Made by a program: the position numbers and the translations under genes
Notes under the pieces: generated by a model
Seen by the model: only the letters and a program-made list of their open reading frames with translations
The model's database searches: none
Told to the model about the DNA's origin: nothing
Part shown: one piece after another, positions 24,151 through 32,291 of the stretch
Numbering within the stretch: the first letter of the stretch is position 1
Layout: each line of letters opens with the position of its first letter
Assembly (NCBI GenBank): GCA_024711125.1
Contig: JANJTM010000025.1
Location: forward strand, 295,376-359,375
Origin: Rhodothermales bacterium
GTDB lineage: Bacteria; Bacteroidota; Rhodothermia; Rhodothermales; UBA10348
Direction: 5' to 3'
Length of the DNA: 64,000 nucleotides

Positions 24151-24951
24151 GTGCTTGGTAACCGCTCCCTGGACAAGACGCAGCGCGCGCTGTTCATCGT
24201 GTTCGTGTCGGCGATGGTCTTCAGCGTGGCCGGCTCGTTGGCCCTCCGACTCTTCCCGGTCCTGGCCGGGTGGGTCGGCGCGTGGTACGTGACGCTGGTA
24301 AAGGCGCCGACGTGGACCTACATGACGGTCATGCCGATGCTCGCCTTCGCGCTCTACCTCCCCACCGAGGGGAGGGCGCGGATGCTGCGGCTGCTCCTCC
24401 TCGGTTCGCTGATCGGCGGGGCGAGTGAACTCGTCGGCACGACCACCGGCTTTCCGTTCGGAGAGTACCTGTACACGGCCTGGCTGGGACCCAAGATCCT
24501 CGACCACGTTCCGTGGTTCATTCCGCCGTCGTGGTTCGCCATGTCGGTGGTCGGGTACGACCTGGCTGCCCGGCTGTCGGGCAGGCGCTGGATGCGGGTG
24601 GGTCTGACCGCCCTGCTGATGGTGGCGTGGGACGTTTCGCTCGATCCGGCAATGAGCATGGCGTTTCCTTTCTGGACGTATCCGGAGGGGGGCGTCTTCT
24701 ACGGAATGCCGCTCTCGAACTGGGCCGGCTGGTTCTTCGTATCGGCGCTGATCGCGGCGGCGTACGAGTTCGTGGGCGGCGGGCCGGTGTCGCCCCACCC
24801 GGCGGCTCCGGCATACTGGGTGCTGAACAGCGCCTTTCCGATAGCGATTTCCCTGGTATTCGGATTGGAGGGCGCTGCGTTCATCGGGGCCGTGGTCACG
24901 GCCGCGGTCTGGTTCTCGGTTCGACGTCGGGACCGTCATGCGGGCGGGTGA
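24151..24951 (+). CDS. cruF: CruF-type carotenoid 1',2'-hydratase
   Basis: The 266-residue polytopic protein has about seven transmembrane helices and the CruF/DUF422 signature pattern GASELVGTTTGFPFGEYLYT, WDVSLDPAMS and PLSNWAGWF. CruF hydrates the psi end of gamma-carotene or related compounds to give the hydroxyl that is later glycosylated. GTG at 24151 is chosen because CAGGATCT lies just upstream; the next ATG candidate would delete part of the first helix. The stop lies 14 bases inside the start of crtB, and the acyltransferase and glycosyltransferase genes follow, a full carotenoid-tailoring operon. Confidence 0.85.
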   Translation: MLGNRSLDKTQRALFIVFVSAMVFSVAGSLALRLFPVLAGWVGAWYVTLVKAPTWTYMTVMPMLAFALYLPTEGRARMLRLLLLGSLIGGASELVGTTTGFPFGEYLYTAWLGPKILDHVPWFIPPSWFAMSVVGYDLAARLSGRRWMRVGLTALLMVAWDVSLDPAMSMAFPFWTYPEGGVFYGMPLSNWAGWFFVSALIAAAYEFVGGGPVSPHPAAPAYWVLNSAFPIAISLVFGLEGAAFIGAVVTAAVWFSVRRRDRHAGG

Positions 24952-25888
24952 CGCCGGCGTGACGCCGGGCGATGCCCCTCGGTCGTCCGGCACCGGGTTG
25001 GACCGATGGATCGACGCGTACTTCCGGGGTAATTCGCGCACGTTCTCGTTCGCGACGCGCCTGCTTCCGCGCCGCGTCCGCAGGTCGGTGGCCGTCGTCT
25101 ACTGGTATTGCCGGACCATCGACAACATCGCCGATCGGCCCGAAGCATCGGCAGACAGGGCCTCTGCCCTCGACCGGCTCGACGACGCGCGACGCGCGCT
25201 GGACCGTTGCCTTGCCGGACATCCGGATGCGGAACCCCTGTGGACCGAACTCGCGCGGGTGCACGCCGAGTGGCAATTGCCCGAACACACGCTCCGGGAA
25301 CTGATCGAAGGGGCGCGATGGGATCTCGACGGGCGCCCGATCCGGACCATGGACGACCTGATCGCCTACTCGGAACTCGTGGCAGGATCGATCGGCGAGA
25401 TGATGCTCCCGTTCCTCACGCCCGGATCCGTGGACGCATCCGCGCGCCCGGTTCGGGCTGCCCGGGCGCTGGGCGTCGCCATGCAGATCACCAACATCCT
25501 GCGGGACGTGGGAGAGGATCTGCACGTGCTCGGGCGATGCTACCTGCCGCAGGACCTGTGCCGAGACGCGGGAATGAAACCGGGACAGGCCCCGGAACCG
25601 TCGGACCCGGCGTACCGCAGGCTCGTCGAGCGCCTGATGGAGGAAGCCGAATCCCGGTACGCATCGGGCCTGGAGGGCATCGAACGACTCGACCCCGGAG
25701 CACGGCTCGGCATCCGGGCCGCGGCCCGTGCCTACCGAGAGATCCTCAACGAAGTGCGGGCCAACCGCTACGACAACTGGTCGCGCCGCGCGGTCGTGCC
25801 GCTGGCGAGAAGGATCGCCCGGGTCGCGACCGACGGGTACGGGCGACGAAAGCGCGTCCTCATGCGCCGGGCCGAGGCCGATCGATGA
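24938..25888 (+). CDS. crtB: phytoene synthase
   Basis: The 316-residue protein belongs to the squalene/phytoene synthase family: YWYCRTIDNIAD contains the first Asp-rich motif (Asp62, Asp66), and QITNILRDVGEDLHVLGRCYLP the second plus the Asp/Glu diphosphate-binding residues. With cruF and cruC-like neighbours phytoene is the more likely product than squalene. It would condense two geranylgeranyl diphosphates at the cytoplasmic membrane. Starts ATG 24938, overlapping cruF by 14 bases; stop overlaps the acyltransferase ATG (ATGA). crtI is not in this window. Confidence 0.88.
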   Translation: MRAGDAGVTPGDAPRSSGTGLDRWIDAYFRGNSRTFSFATRLLPRRVRRSVAVVYWYCRTIDNIADRPEASADRASALDRLDDARRALDRCLAGHPDAEPLWTELARVHAEWQLPEHTLRELIEGARWDLDGRPIRTMDDLIAYSELVAGSIGEMMLPFLTPGSVDASARPVRAARALGVAMQITNILRDVGEDLHVLGRCYLPQDLCRDAGMKPGQAPEPSDPAYRRLVERLMEEAESRYASGLEGIERLDPGARLGIRAAARAYREILNEVRANRYDNWSRRAVVPLARRIARVATDGYGRRKRVLMRRAEADR

Positions 25889-26556
25889 TCCGGCTCCTCG
25901 TGGAATCGGTCATGCGTCGCTCGCTGGCCCGAGCGTTCCGCCGGGTGTCCCTCGTCGGAGACGCGTCGTTCGCCGGGCACGCGGGGCCCGTCGTGCTCTA
26001 TGCGAACCACCACGTCTTCCACGACGGTTTCCTGCTCTGGCTGCTGCTGTCCAGCCACGGGCGACGCGCCGTCACGTGGATGCAGGAATGGGACCGCGTG
26101 CCCATTTTCGCGCCCGCCGGTGCGCTGCCGTTTCCCGTCGACGACGCCGCTCGCCGGTCGGTCACGGTGCGAACCACCGCCCGCCGATTCGCCGAGAGGC
26201 CCGACACCGGCCTGATCTGGTTCCCGGAGGGGCGGCTGCACGACCCTGCCGAGGGCATCCTGCCGTTCGATGGCGCCGTCGCACCGCGCATGCACCGTAT
26301 TCTCGGTCGGCCCGCGTGGGCTGCCGCCACGATACGGATTGCGTGGACGACCGAATCGCGCCCCACGGCCCTCCTCTCGGTCTCGGCGCTGCAGGACGGC
26401 CCGGACGGTTCGGAATCCGAACGGCTCGCGAACGGGTTGCAGGCGCTCGCCCACGCCGACCCGCGCGCGGGACGTGTCCTGCTCGACGGTGGACCGGGCC
26501 CCGAGGAGCGGTGGCCGCTCGACGCGACCCGGGGCTTTTTCTCCCGCTATCTCTGA
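25885..26556 (+). CDS. PlsC-like acyltransferase, probably CruD-type carotenoid glycoside acyltransferase
   Basis: The 223-residue protein has the acyltransferase HX4D motif (His42 to Asp47 in NHHVFHD), a WMQEWDRVPIFAPAGALPF block and WFPEGRLHDP (EGxR-like motif) typical of PlsC-fold enzymes. In Chlorobi, CruD acylates the glucosyl group of carotenoids; position between crtB and the glycosyltransferase gene makes that role likely here. It starts within the crtB stop (ATGA). Membrane association is peripheral or by an N-terminal helix. Phospholipid acylation cannot be excluded by sequence. Confidence 0.75.
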   Translation: MIRLLVESVMRRSLARAFRRVSLVGDASFAGHAGPVVLYANHHVFHDGFLLWLLLSSHGRRAVTWMQEWDRVPIFAPAGALPFPVDDAARRSVTVRTTARRFAERPDTGLIWFPEGRLHDPAEGILPFDGAVAPRMHRILGRPAWAAATIRIAWTTESRPTALLSVSALQDGPDGSESERLANGLQALAHADPRAGRVLLDGGPGPEERWPLDATRGFFSRYL

Positions 26557-27170
26557 TGCTGCTCCTGCTCTTCGCGCTCGCACTCGCGGGCGCCGCGACC
26601 GACTCCATCGAGATCCTGTACGCCCGCAACGAGGCGGCAGCGCTCGCCTCGCACTGCGCGGGCGTGGAGGAGCGTTCGCGGGACCTGCAGTGCCGATATC
26701 GCCTCTTTCCGCTCACCCGCGACGAGGCGTTGATCGCCGATCTCCCGGCGTCGCTCCCCGGGGGTTCGGCGCGCGACCTCGCGCTGCTCGCCGGGTTGTG
26801 GGGGTACCGGGCGTCGATCTCCGGTTTTCCGGGTGCCATGCGGCACGGCATGAGGTCGCAGCGCCTCATGGAAGAGGCGCGCGCGGCCGATCCCGACGAT
26901 CCCTTCGTGCTTCTCGTCGACGCGCACGCGACCCTCTTCAAGCCGCGTATCGCGGGAGGCGACCGGCGCAGGGCAGCCGGAATGTTCGCGTCGCTGGCGC
27001 GACGCCTTCAGGCGATGCCCGACCCTCCGATCTTCGCGCAGGAGGCCCAGGCCTGGCACTGTTACGCGCTCGACGAGCTCGGCGACCCCGCGGCCGTGCC
27101 GCTGTGTCGTTCGCTGTCGGGCGAAACGACGCCGGCCCTTTTCCGGGCCATTGCGGCCGGCGACCGATGA
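26556..27170 (+). CDS. small exported TPR-like protein in the carotenoid operon, unknown
   Basis: The 204-residue product has an N-terminal signal-like helix (MLLLLFALALAGAATDS), four Cys residues (two near 33-50, two near 168-183) that could form disulfides, and helical pairs such as RLMEEARAADPDDPFVLLVD and RRRAAGMFASLARRL. The pattern P..GGd..rA...f resembles small TPR-like periplasmic proteins of Bacteroidota. It is translationally coupled at both ends (TGATG with the acyltransferase, ATGA with the glycosyltransferase), so it probably acts with the carotenoid enzymes. No function can be assigned. Confidence 0.75.
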   Translation: MLLLLFALALAGAATDSIEILYARNEAAALASHCAGVEERSRDLQCRYRLFPLTRDEALIADLPASLPGGSARDLALLAGLWGYRASISGFPGAMRHGMRSQRLMEEARAADPDDPFVLLVDAHATLFKPRIAGGDRRRAAGMFASLARRLQAMPDPPIFAQEAQAWHCYALDELGDPAAVPLCRSLSGETTPALFRAIAAGDR

Positions 27171-28240
27171 CGGAAGCGCTGTTCGGTCTCGCCGCGGCGG
27201 TGCACGCGTTCTCTGCCGCGGTGCTGGTCGCGAACCTGGCCTACCTGCGCCGACGGAAACCGGTCTCCTCGGGTACCCCCCGGGGACGCCTGTCCGTCTG
27301 TATTCCCGCGCGGAACGAAGCGACGGTGCTCCCGGGCCTGCTCGCCGACCTGGCCTCGCAGGACCACCCCGATTTCGAGGTCATCGTCGTCGACGACGAT
27401 TCGACCGACGGTACGGGCGATGCGGTGCTCGCGGCCGGAGATCCGAGGTTCGCGGTCCTCAGGCTCGACGGTCCGCCCGACGGCTGGCTCGGCAAGCCCC
27501 ACGCCCTGCACCGGGCCTCGGAACGTGCCCGGGGCGATCGTTTCCTCTTTCTCGACGCCGACGTGCGCCTTGCGGGCAGCGATGCCCTGTCCCGCCTGGC
27601 CACGTTCTTCGATTCGCTCCCCGCAGGCTCCGTGCTCACCGGGCTTCCGCGGTTCACCGGCGGCGGCCTCCTGCTCGTGAGCCAGGTTCCGACCGCGATC
27701 CTGACCGGCCTCCCCTGGCCGCTCGTCGGCAAGGTGCGCTCGCGGGCCCTGGGCGCGCTGAACGGCCAGGTGTGGATGATCGACGCCGGGGCGTATCGGC
27801 TGCACAGGCCGCACGAACGACACCGGAACGAGGTACTCGAGGACGTGCGCATCGGTCGTTACCTGCTCGAGCAGGGCTTCACTCCCGTCCTCGCCGACCT
27901 GCGCGACACGGTGTCCGTTCGCATGTACCGGAACCTGGGACGCGCATGGCTCGGGTTCCGCAAGAACGCGTACCTGATCCTGTCGGGACGCCCCGTGCCC
28001 TTCGTGCTGCTGTGGTTGCTCTACGGGTTGGCGTTCGTCGCCGCCCCGCTCGCGTGGCCGTTGCTGTACCTGTCGCTGTACGCGCAGCGGTTCGCCGCGG
28101 ACCGCTTCATGCGATTCCCCGGTTGGGTCCCGGTGGCCGCGCCGGTGTCCTATCTTGCGGCGAGCCTCATGCAGGCCGATTCGTTCGTGAACCACCTCGC
28201 GCGCCGTGTTACCTGGAAGGATCGATCCGTATCGGGCTGA
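27167..28240 (+). CDS. cruC: GT2-family glycosyltransferase, CruC-like
   Basis: The 357-residue protein has an N-terminal transmembrane helix (about 4-25), a GT-A catalytic domain (VCIPARNEATVLPGLLADLA, DDDSTDGTGD, FLFLDADVRL with the DxD-like metal site) and two to three C-terminal transmembrane helices (about 280-340). Architecture fits the CruC-type carotenoid glucosyltransferase of Chlorobi. With cruF hydroxylating and CruD-like acylating, the product would be a glycosylated, acylated carotenoid, as in salinixanthin of Salinibacter. The LD-carboxypeptidase gene begins on the next base after the stop. Confidence 0.8.
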   Translation: MTEALFGLAAAVHAFSAAVLVANLAYLRRRKPVSSGTPRGRLSVCIPARNEATVLPGLLADLASQDHPDFEVIVVDDDSTDGTGDAVLAAGDPRFAVLRLDGPPDGWLGKPHALHRASERARGDRFLFLDADVRLAGSDALSRLATFFDSLPAGSVLTGLPRFTGGGLLLVSQVPTAILTGLPWPLVGKVRSRALGALNGQVWMIDAGAYRLHRPHERHRNEVLEDVRIGRYLLEQGFTPVLADLRDTVSVRMYRNLGRAWLGFRKNAYLILSGRPVPFVLLWLLYGLAFVAAPLAWPLLYLSLYAQRFAADRFMRFPGWVPVAAPVSYLAASLMQADSFVNHLARRVTWKDRSVSG

Positions 28241-29209
28241 ATGACTTACGATCACGGCACATCCCGTCCTCCGGCCCTGTTGCCGCCCGCCCGGATCGGG
28301 ATCGCCGCCCCGGCCTCGGCTCCCCTCGACCCCGACGCGCTCGACCGGGGCATCGCCGTGCTGCGGTCACGGGGTTTCGACGTGGTCCACGAGCCGCCCG
28401 TCGAGGCGCCCGTCGGGTACCTCGCGGCCCCGGACGCCGTCCGTGCAGAGTCCCTCAATCGCCTGCTTCGCCGTGATGACATCCATGCCATCGTGTGCGC
28501 CCGCGGCGGGTACGGAACGTTGCGCCTTCTCGACCGCCTCGATTACGGCGCCGCGCGCCGGCATCCCAAGCTGCTCGTCGGCTATTCGGACATCACCGCC
28601 CTGCAGCTTGCCCTCTACCGGCATGCCGGGTGGACGTCCATCTCCGGGCCCATGGCCGCGGTCGAGTGGCCCGATCCGGATCCCTGGTCCGAGCGGCGGT
28701 TTCTCGAACTGGCGCGGGGGGTCGTGCCGTCGCCTCTCGACAACCCCGACGGCAGCCCGCTGCAGGTCCTCACGCCGGGCCACGCCGAGGGAGTACTCCT
28801 CGGGGGCAACCTGACGATGATCGTCCGGTTGGTCGGCACCCCGTACCTGCCCTCGCTCGACGGAGCGGTCCTGTTCTTCGAGGATGTAGGCGAGCCGCCG
28901 TACCGTGTGGACGCGCTCCTCGCTCAGCTTCACCTCGCCGGGCACCTGGACCGCCTTGCCGGCGTGGTGGTCGGAGGGTTCACCGAGGCCGATCCGCCGG
29001 CCGGCCGGCCCTCGCTCACCCTCGAACAGGTCCTGCGGGACCGGTTCGCCGGCTCGGCGTACCCGGTGGCGACGGGGCTTCGGTATGGGCATTTTCCGGT
29101 CAAGACCTCGGTTCCGATCGGCGTGCGGGCGCGCCTCGCCGCCGACGACGGCCAAGCTTTCCTCCATCTTCTCGAACCCGTGGTCGCGGGTGGCGAGGGT
29201 ACTCCGTAA
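28241..29209 (+). CDS. ldcA: LD-carboxypeptidase (S66 family)
   Basis: The 322-residue protein has the S66 pattern: RIGIAAPASAP start, VCARGGYGTLRLLDRL, catalytic Ser in LLVGYSDITALQ, then GGNLTMIVRLVGTPY, FFEDVGEPPYRVD with the catalytic Glu and LRYGHFPVK with the catalytic His. LdcA-type enzymes remove the terminal D-Ala from recycled murein tetrapeptides in the cytoplasm, or act on microcin C-like peptides in the related MccF branch. No signal peptide. Abuts cruC (no gap) and lies 24 bp before purN. Confidence 0.9.
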   Translation: MTYDHGTSRPPALLPPARIGIAAPASAPLDPDALDRGIAVLRSRGFDVVHEPPVEAPVGYLAAPDAVRAESLNRLLRRDDIHAIVCARGGYGTLRLLDRLDYGAARRHPKLLVGYSDITALQLALYRHAGWTSISGPMAAVEWPDPDPWSERRFLELARGVVPSPLDNPDGSPLQVLTPGHAEGVLLGGNLTMIVRLVGTPYLPSLDGAVLFFEDVGEPPYRVDALLAQLHLAGHLDRLAGVVVGGFTEADPPAGRPSLTLEQVLRDRFAGSAYPVATGLRYGHFPVKTSVPIGVRARLAADDGQAFLHLLEPVVAGGEGTP

Positions 29210-29233
29210 ACTCGGGCCGACCCGCCACCCACG

Positions 29234-29878
29234 ATGCGACTCGCCGTCTTCGTTTCCGGCTCCGGATCGAACTTCCAGGCCATCCTGGACGCCGTGCGCG
29301 ACGGAACGCTCGCGGCCGACGTCGCGCTCTGCGTCTCCAGCCGCGCCGACGCCGGGGCGCTCGACCGTGCTCGTGCCGCCGGCGTTCCGACGCTGGTGGC
29401 CGACCCGGCGTGGTTCGCGGACGACGCGCTCCAGGAGCGGGAACTCCTGGAGCGACTCGAGCGGGAGAACGTGGACTTCATCGCGCTCGCGGGCTACCTG
29501 AAGCGCATCCCTCCGGGCATCGTCTCGGCCTTCCGCCATCGCATCCTCAACGTGCACCCCGCCCTCCTGCCGGCTTTCGGTGGACCGGGCATGTACGGAA
29601 TCCGCGTACACCGTGCGGCGGTCGAGCACGGCGTGCGCCTTTCGGGGGCGACGGTTCACCTCGTCGACGAGGCGTACGACACCGGACCCATCGTCCTGCA
29701 GGACGCGGTGCCGGTGTTCGACGACGATACCCCGGAAACGCTCGCGGCGCGCGTGTTGACCGTGGAACACCGCCTCTTTCCGTTGGCCCTGTCCCTTTTT
29801 GCACACGATCGTGTGCGCGTCGAGGGCCGTCGGGTCCGCATCGCGCCACCTTCCGGCCCCCAGATTCCGACCCGATGA
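29234..29878 (+). CDS. purN: phosphoribosylglycinamide formyltransferase
   Basis: The 214-residue protein shows PurN features: LAVFVSGSGSNFQAILDA (phosphate-binding loop), ILNVHPALLPAF with catalytic Asn/His, and SGATVHLVDEAYDTGPIVLQ with the conserved Asp. It transfers formyl from 10-formyl-THF to GAR in purine synthesis. GMYGIRVHRA replaces the more common substrate loop and is seen in a subset of PurN. ATG 29234; its TGA overlaps the purH ATG, so the two steps using formyl-THF are encoded together. Confidence 0.94.
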   Translation: MRLAVFVSGSGSNFQAILDAVRDGTLAADVALCVSSRADAGALDRARAAGVPTLVADPAWFADDALQERELLERLERENVDFIALAGYLKRIPPGIVSAFRHRILNVHPALLPAFGGPGMYGIRVHRAAVEHGVRLSGATVHLVDEAYDTGPIVLQDAVPVFDDDTPETLAARVLTVEHRLFPLALSLFAHDRVRVEGRRVRIAPPSGPQIPTR

Positions 29879-31464
29879 TACAGGTAAAGGACCTCCCGGC
29901 ACCCGAGGACCGCGTTCCCGTCCGGCGTGCCCTGCTCAGTGTTTTCGACAAGACGGGCCTCATAGACCTGGCCCGTGCCCTTTCCGGCCTTGGCATCGAG
30001 CTGGTTTCGACCGGCGGATCGGCGCGCGCCATCACGGAGGCAGGTATTCCGGTTCGCAGCGTCGACGACCTGACGGGATTCCCGGAGATCCTGGGGGGGC
30101 GGGTCAAGACGCTGCACCCGGCCGTTCACGGCGGCATCCTCGCCCGGCGGAATGACCCGGAGGACATGGCGCAACTGGTCGACCACGGGATCGCGCCCAT
30201 CGACCTGGTGGTCGTGAACCTGTACCCGTTCGCCGCGGCCACGGCGTCGCCCGACACCGGCGACGCCGGGGCGTCCGAAAACCTCGACATCGGCGGCCCG
30301 CCCATGATCCGGGCATCGGCCAAGAACCTCCATTGCGTGTCGGTCGTCACCGACCCGACCGACTACGCGGTCGTCCTGGACGAGCTGCGCGCGAACGACC
30401 GTACGCTCGGCCTGGACACGCGCCGCCGGCTGGCACGCGCCGCCTTCGCGCACACGGCGGCGTACGACGCGGCGGTCACGTCCTTCTTCGACCGGCAGGC
30501 CTCGTCGGCCACGGCCCCGGTCCTGGACCTTCGGGCTCCCCTGGCCCTCGGGCTGCGGTACGGCGAGAATCCCCACCAGGACGCCGCGCTGTACGGAGAA
30601 CCCGGGAGATTCCACGAACAGCTGCACGGCAAGGAACTCTCCTTCAACAACCTCCTCGACCTGGGAGCCGCCCTTCTCCTCATCGACGAATTCGCCTCGG
30701 CCGACCCGACGCTCGCCATTCTCAAGCACACCAACCCGTGCGGCGTCGCGACGGCCCGTACCCTGGCCGACGCGTACGAGGCGGCATTCGCCACCGACCG
30801 CCAGTCTCCGTTCGGGGGCATCGTGGTCGTCAACCGCGCGCTGGATCTGCGAACGGCCCGGGCGATCGACCAGGTGTTCACCGAGATCGTGATCGCCCCG
30901 GAATTCGACGACGATGCGCTCGAATTCCTTCGCGAGAAGAAGAATCGTCGTCTCGTGCGCTCCCTGCGTCCGGCGCGCGAAGACGGTCGGCCCGACATCC
31001 GGTCGGTCGTCGGGGGCCTGTTGGTCCAGGCCCGGGACGCGGTGATGCCCGACGCGGCAACCCTTCGATCGACCGTGCGGGTCGTGACCCGGCGCGAACC
31101 CACCGAGGCCGAGTGGCAGGATCTCGACTTCGCGTGGCGCGTCGCCAAGCACGTGAAGAGCAACGCCATCGTCTACGCCCGCGGCAGGGCGACCCTGGGA
31201 ATCGGTGCGGGGCAGATGAGCCGCGTCGATTCGTCGGAGATCGCCGTGAGCAAGGGCGCCAAGTCCGGTCTCGACTTCAGGGGCTCGGTCGTGGCCAGCG
31301 ACGCGTTCTTCCCGTTCGCCGACGGGCTCGTCGAAGCGGCGGCCGCGGGGGCCACCGCCGCGATTCAGCCCGGCGGTTCGGTGCGCGACGAAGAGGTCGT
31401 CGCGGCGGCCGACGAGCGGAACCTCGCGATGGTCTTCACGGGCGAACGCCACTTCCGGCACTGA
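29875..31464 (+). CDS. purH: bifunctional AICAR formyltransferase / IMP cyclohydrolase
   Basis: The 529-residue protein has an N-terminal MGS-like IMP cyclohydrolase domain (LLSVFDKTGLIDLARAL, ILGGRVKTLHPAVHGGIL) and a C-terminal AICAR transformylase domain (GLRYGENPHQDAALY, LKHTNPCGVA, SDAFFPFADGLVEAA). It carries out the last two steps to IMP. It is coupled to purN by ATGA and is followed after 5 bp by mreC. In many Bacteroidota mreB stands between purH and mreC; it is missing here. Confidence 0.96.
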   Translation: MIQVKDLPAPEDRVPVRRALLSVFDKTGLIDLARALSGLGIELVSTGGSARAITEAGIPVRSVDDLTGFPEILGGRVKTLHPAVHGGILARRNDPEDMAQLVDHGIAPIDLVVVNLYPFAAATASPDTGDAGASENLDIGGPPMIRASAKNLHCVSVVTDPTDYAVVLDELRANDRTLGLDTRRRLARAAFAHTAAYDAAVTSFFDRQASSATAPVLDLRAPLALGLRYGENPHQDAALYGEPGRFHEQLHGKELSFNNLLDLGAALLLIDEFASADPTLAILKHTNPCGVATARTLADAYEAAFATDRQSPFGGIVVVNRALDLRTARAIDQVFTEIVIAPEFDDDALEFLREKKNRRLVRSLRPAREDGRPDIRSVVGGLLVQARDAVMPDAATLRSTVRVVTRREPTEAEWQDLDFAWRVAKHVKSNAIVYARGRATLGIGAGQMSRVDSSEIAVSKGAKSGLDFRGSVVASDAFFPFADGLVEAAAAGATAAIQPGGSVRDEEVVAAADERNLAMVFTGERHFRH

Positions 31465-31469
31465 GCGCC

Positions 31470-32291
31470 ATGCTGAAGTCCTGGGAGCGACTGGGCGACA
31501 TCGTGATCTTCGCGACGATGATGGTGATCTCGGTCACCCTCCTGCTCGCGCGGAACGAGCCCATGGTGCGCGGGTTGCGCGCGGCGGCCCTGGAACTGAG
31601 CGGAGGGGTCGAATCGACCTTCGCCGTCGGCGGTCGTTTCCTGAACGCGCTTTCGGAAAACGAGCGGCTCCGGCAGGAGAACATCAACCTGTCGGGAGAG
31701 CTGGCCCGCGCACGCGGCGCGCTGCTCGAGAACGGGCGGCTGCGGGCCATGCTCGGCTATGCGGATTCGCTCGGCTCGCGCCGGGTCGCCGCCCGCATCG
31801 TCTACAAGGACATCACCCGGGAGCGGAACACGTTCACGATCGACAAGGGTTCGCTGGACGGCGTCGCCACCGACATGGCCGTGGTCGAGCCCCGCGGGGT
31901 AGTAGGCAGGGTCACCCTCGTATCCCCCCGGTATTCCCAGGTGATGACCTACCAGAACACCGATTTCTTTCTCCCCGTCCGGATCCACCCGCACCTGGGC
32001 GACGGCATCCTCCGCTGGAGCGGCGATCGCCGCGACCTGCTCGAGGTGGATCACGTCATGAAGACGGCTCCGGTCGACTCCGGGCAGCTCGTCGTCACGT
32101 CCGGGTATTCGTCCATCTTTCCGCCCGGAATCCCGATCGGAACCGTCGAATCGCACGAATCGCCCCCGGGCCAGCCCTCGTGGCGCATTTTCGTTCGCCC
32201 GCTCGCTTCGCTGGGCGACGTCGAACACGTCTTCGTCCTGACCGACCGCCCCGATCCGGAACGCATACAGGCCAGGGATCCCCGCCGATGA
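31470..32291 (+). CDS. mreC: rod-shape-determining protein MreC
   Basis: The 273-residue protein has a short cytoplasmic N-terminus, one transmembrane helix (about 9-27), a coiled coil (about 60-90, ENERLRQENINLSGELARA) and two beta-barrel domains with the MreC pattern RNTFTIDKGSLDGVATDMAV and LVVTSGYSSIFPPGIPIGTV. MreC recruits PBP2/RodA to the elongasome in the periplasm. mreB and mreD are not adjacent. ATG 31470 lies 5 bp after purH; its stop overlaps dacB (ATGA), tying elongasome and PBP4 expression. Confidence 0.92.
   Translation: MLKSWERLGDIVIFATMMVISVTLLLARNEPMVRGLRAAALELSGGVESTFAVGGRFLNALSENERLRQENINLSGELARARGALLENGRLRAMLGYADSLGSRRVAARIVYKDITRERNTFTIDKGSLDGVATDMAVVEPRGVVGRVTLVSPRYSQVMTYQNTDFFLPVRIHPHLGDGILRWSGDRRDLLEVDHVMKTAPVDSGQLVVTSGYSSIFPPGIPIGTVESHESPPGQPSWRIFVRPLASLGDVEHVFVLTDRPDPERIQARDPRR

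Noticed and set aside
28003..28160. TATCTTGC in the glycosyltransferase gene as a promoter of the LD-carboxypeptidase
   Set aside because: It is inside coding sequence (near 28152), about 90 bp from the next start, and no TTG is present at the right distance.
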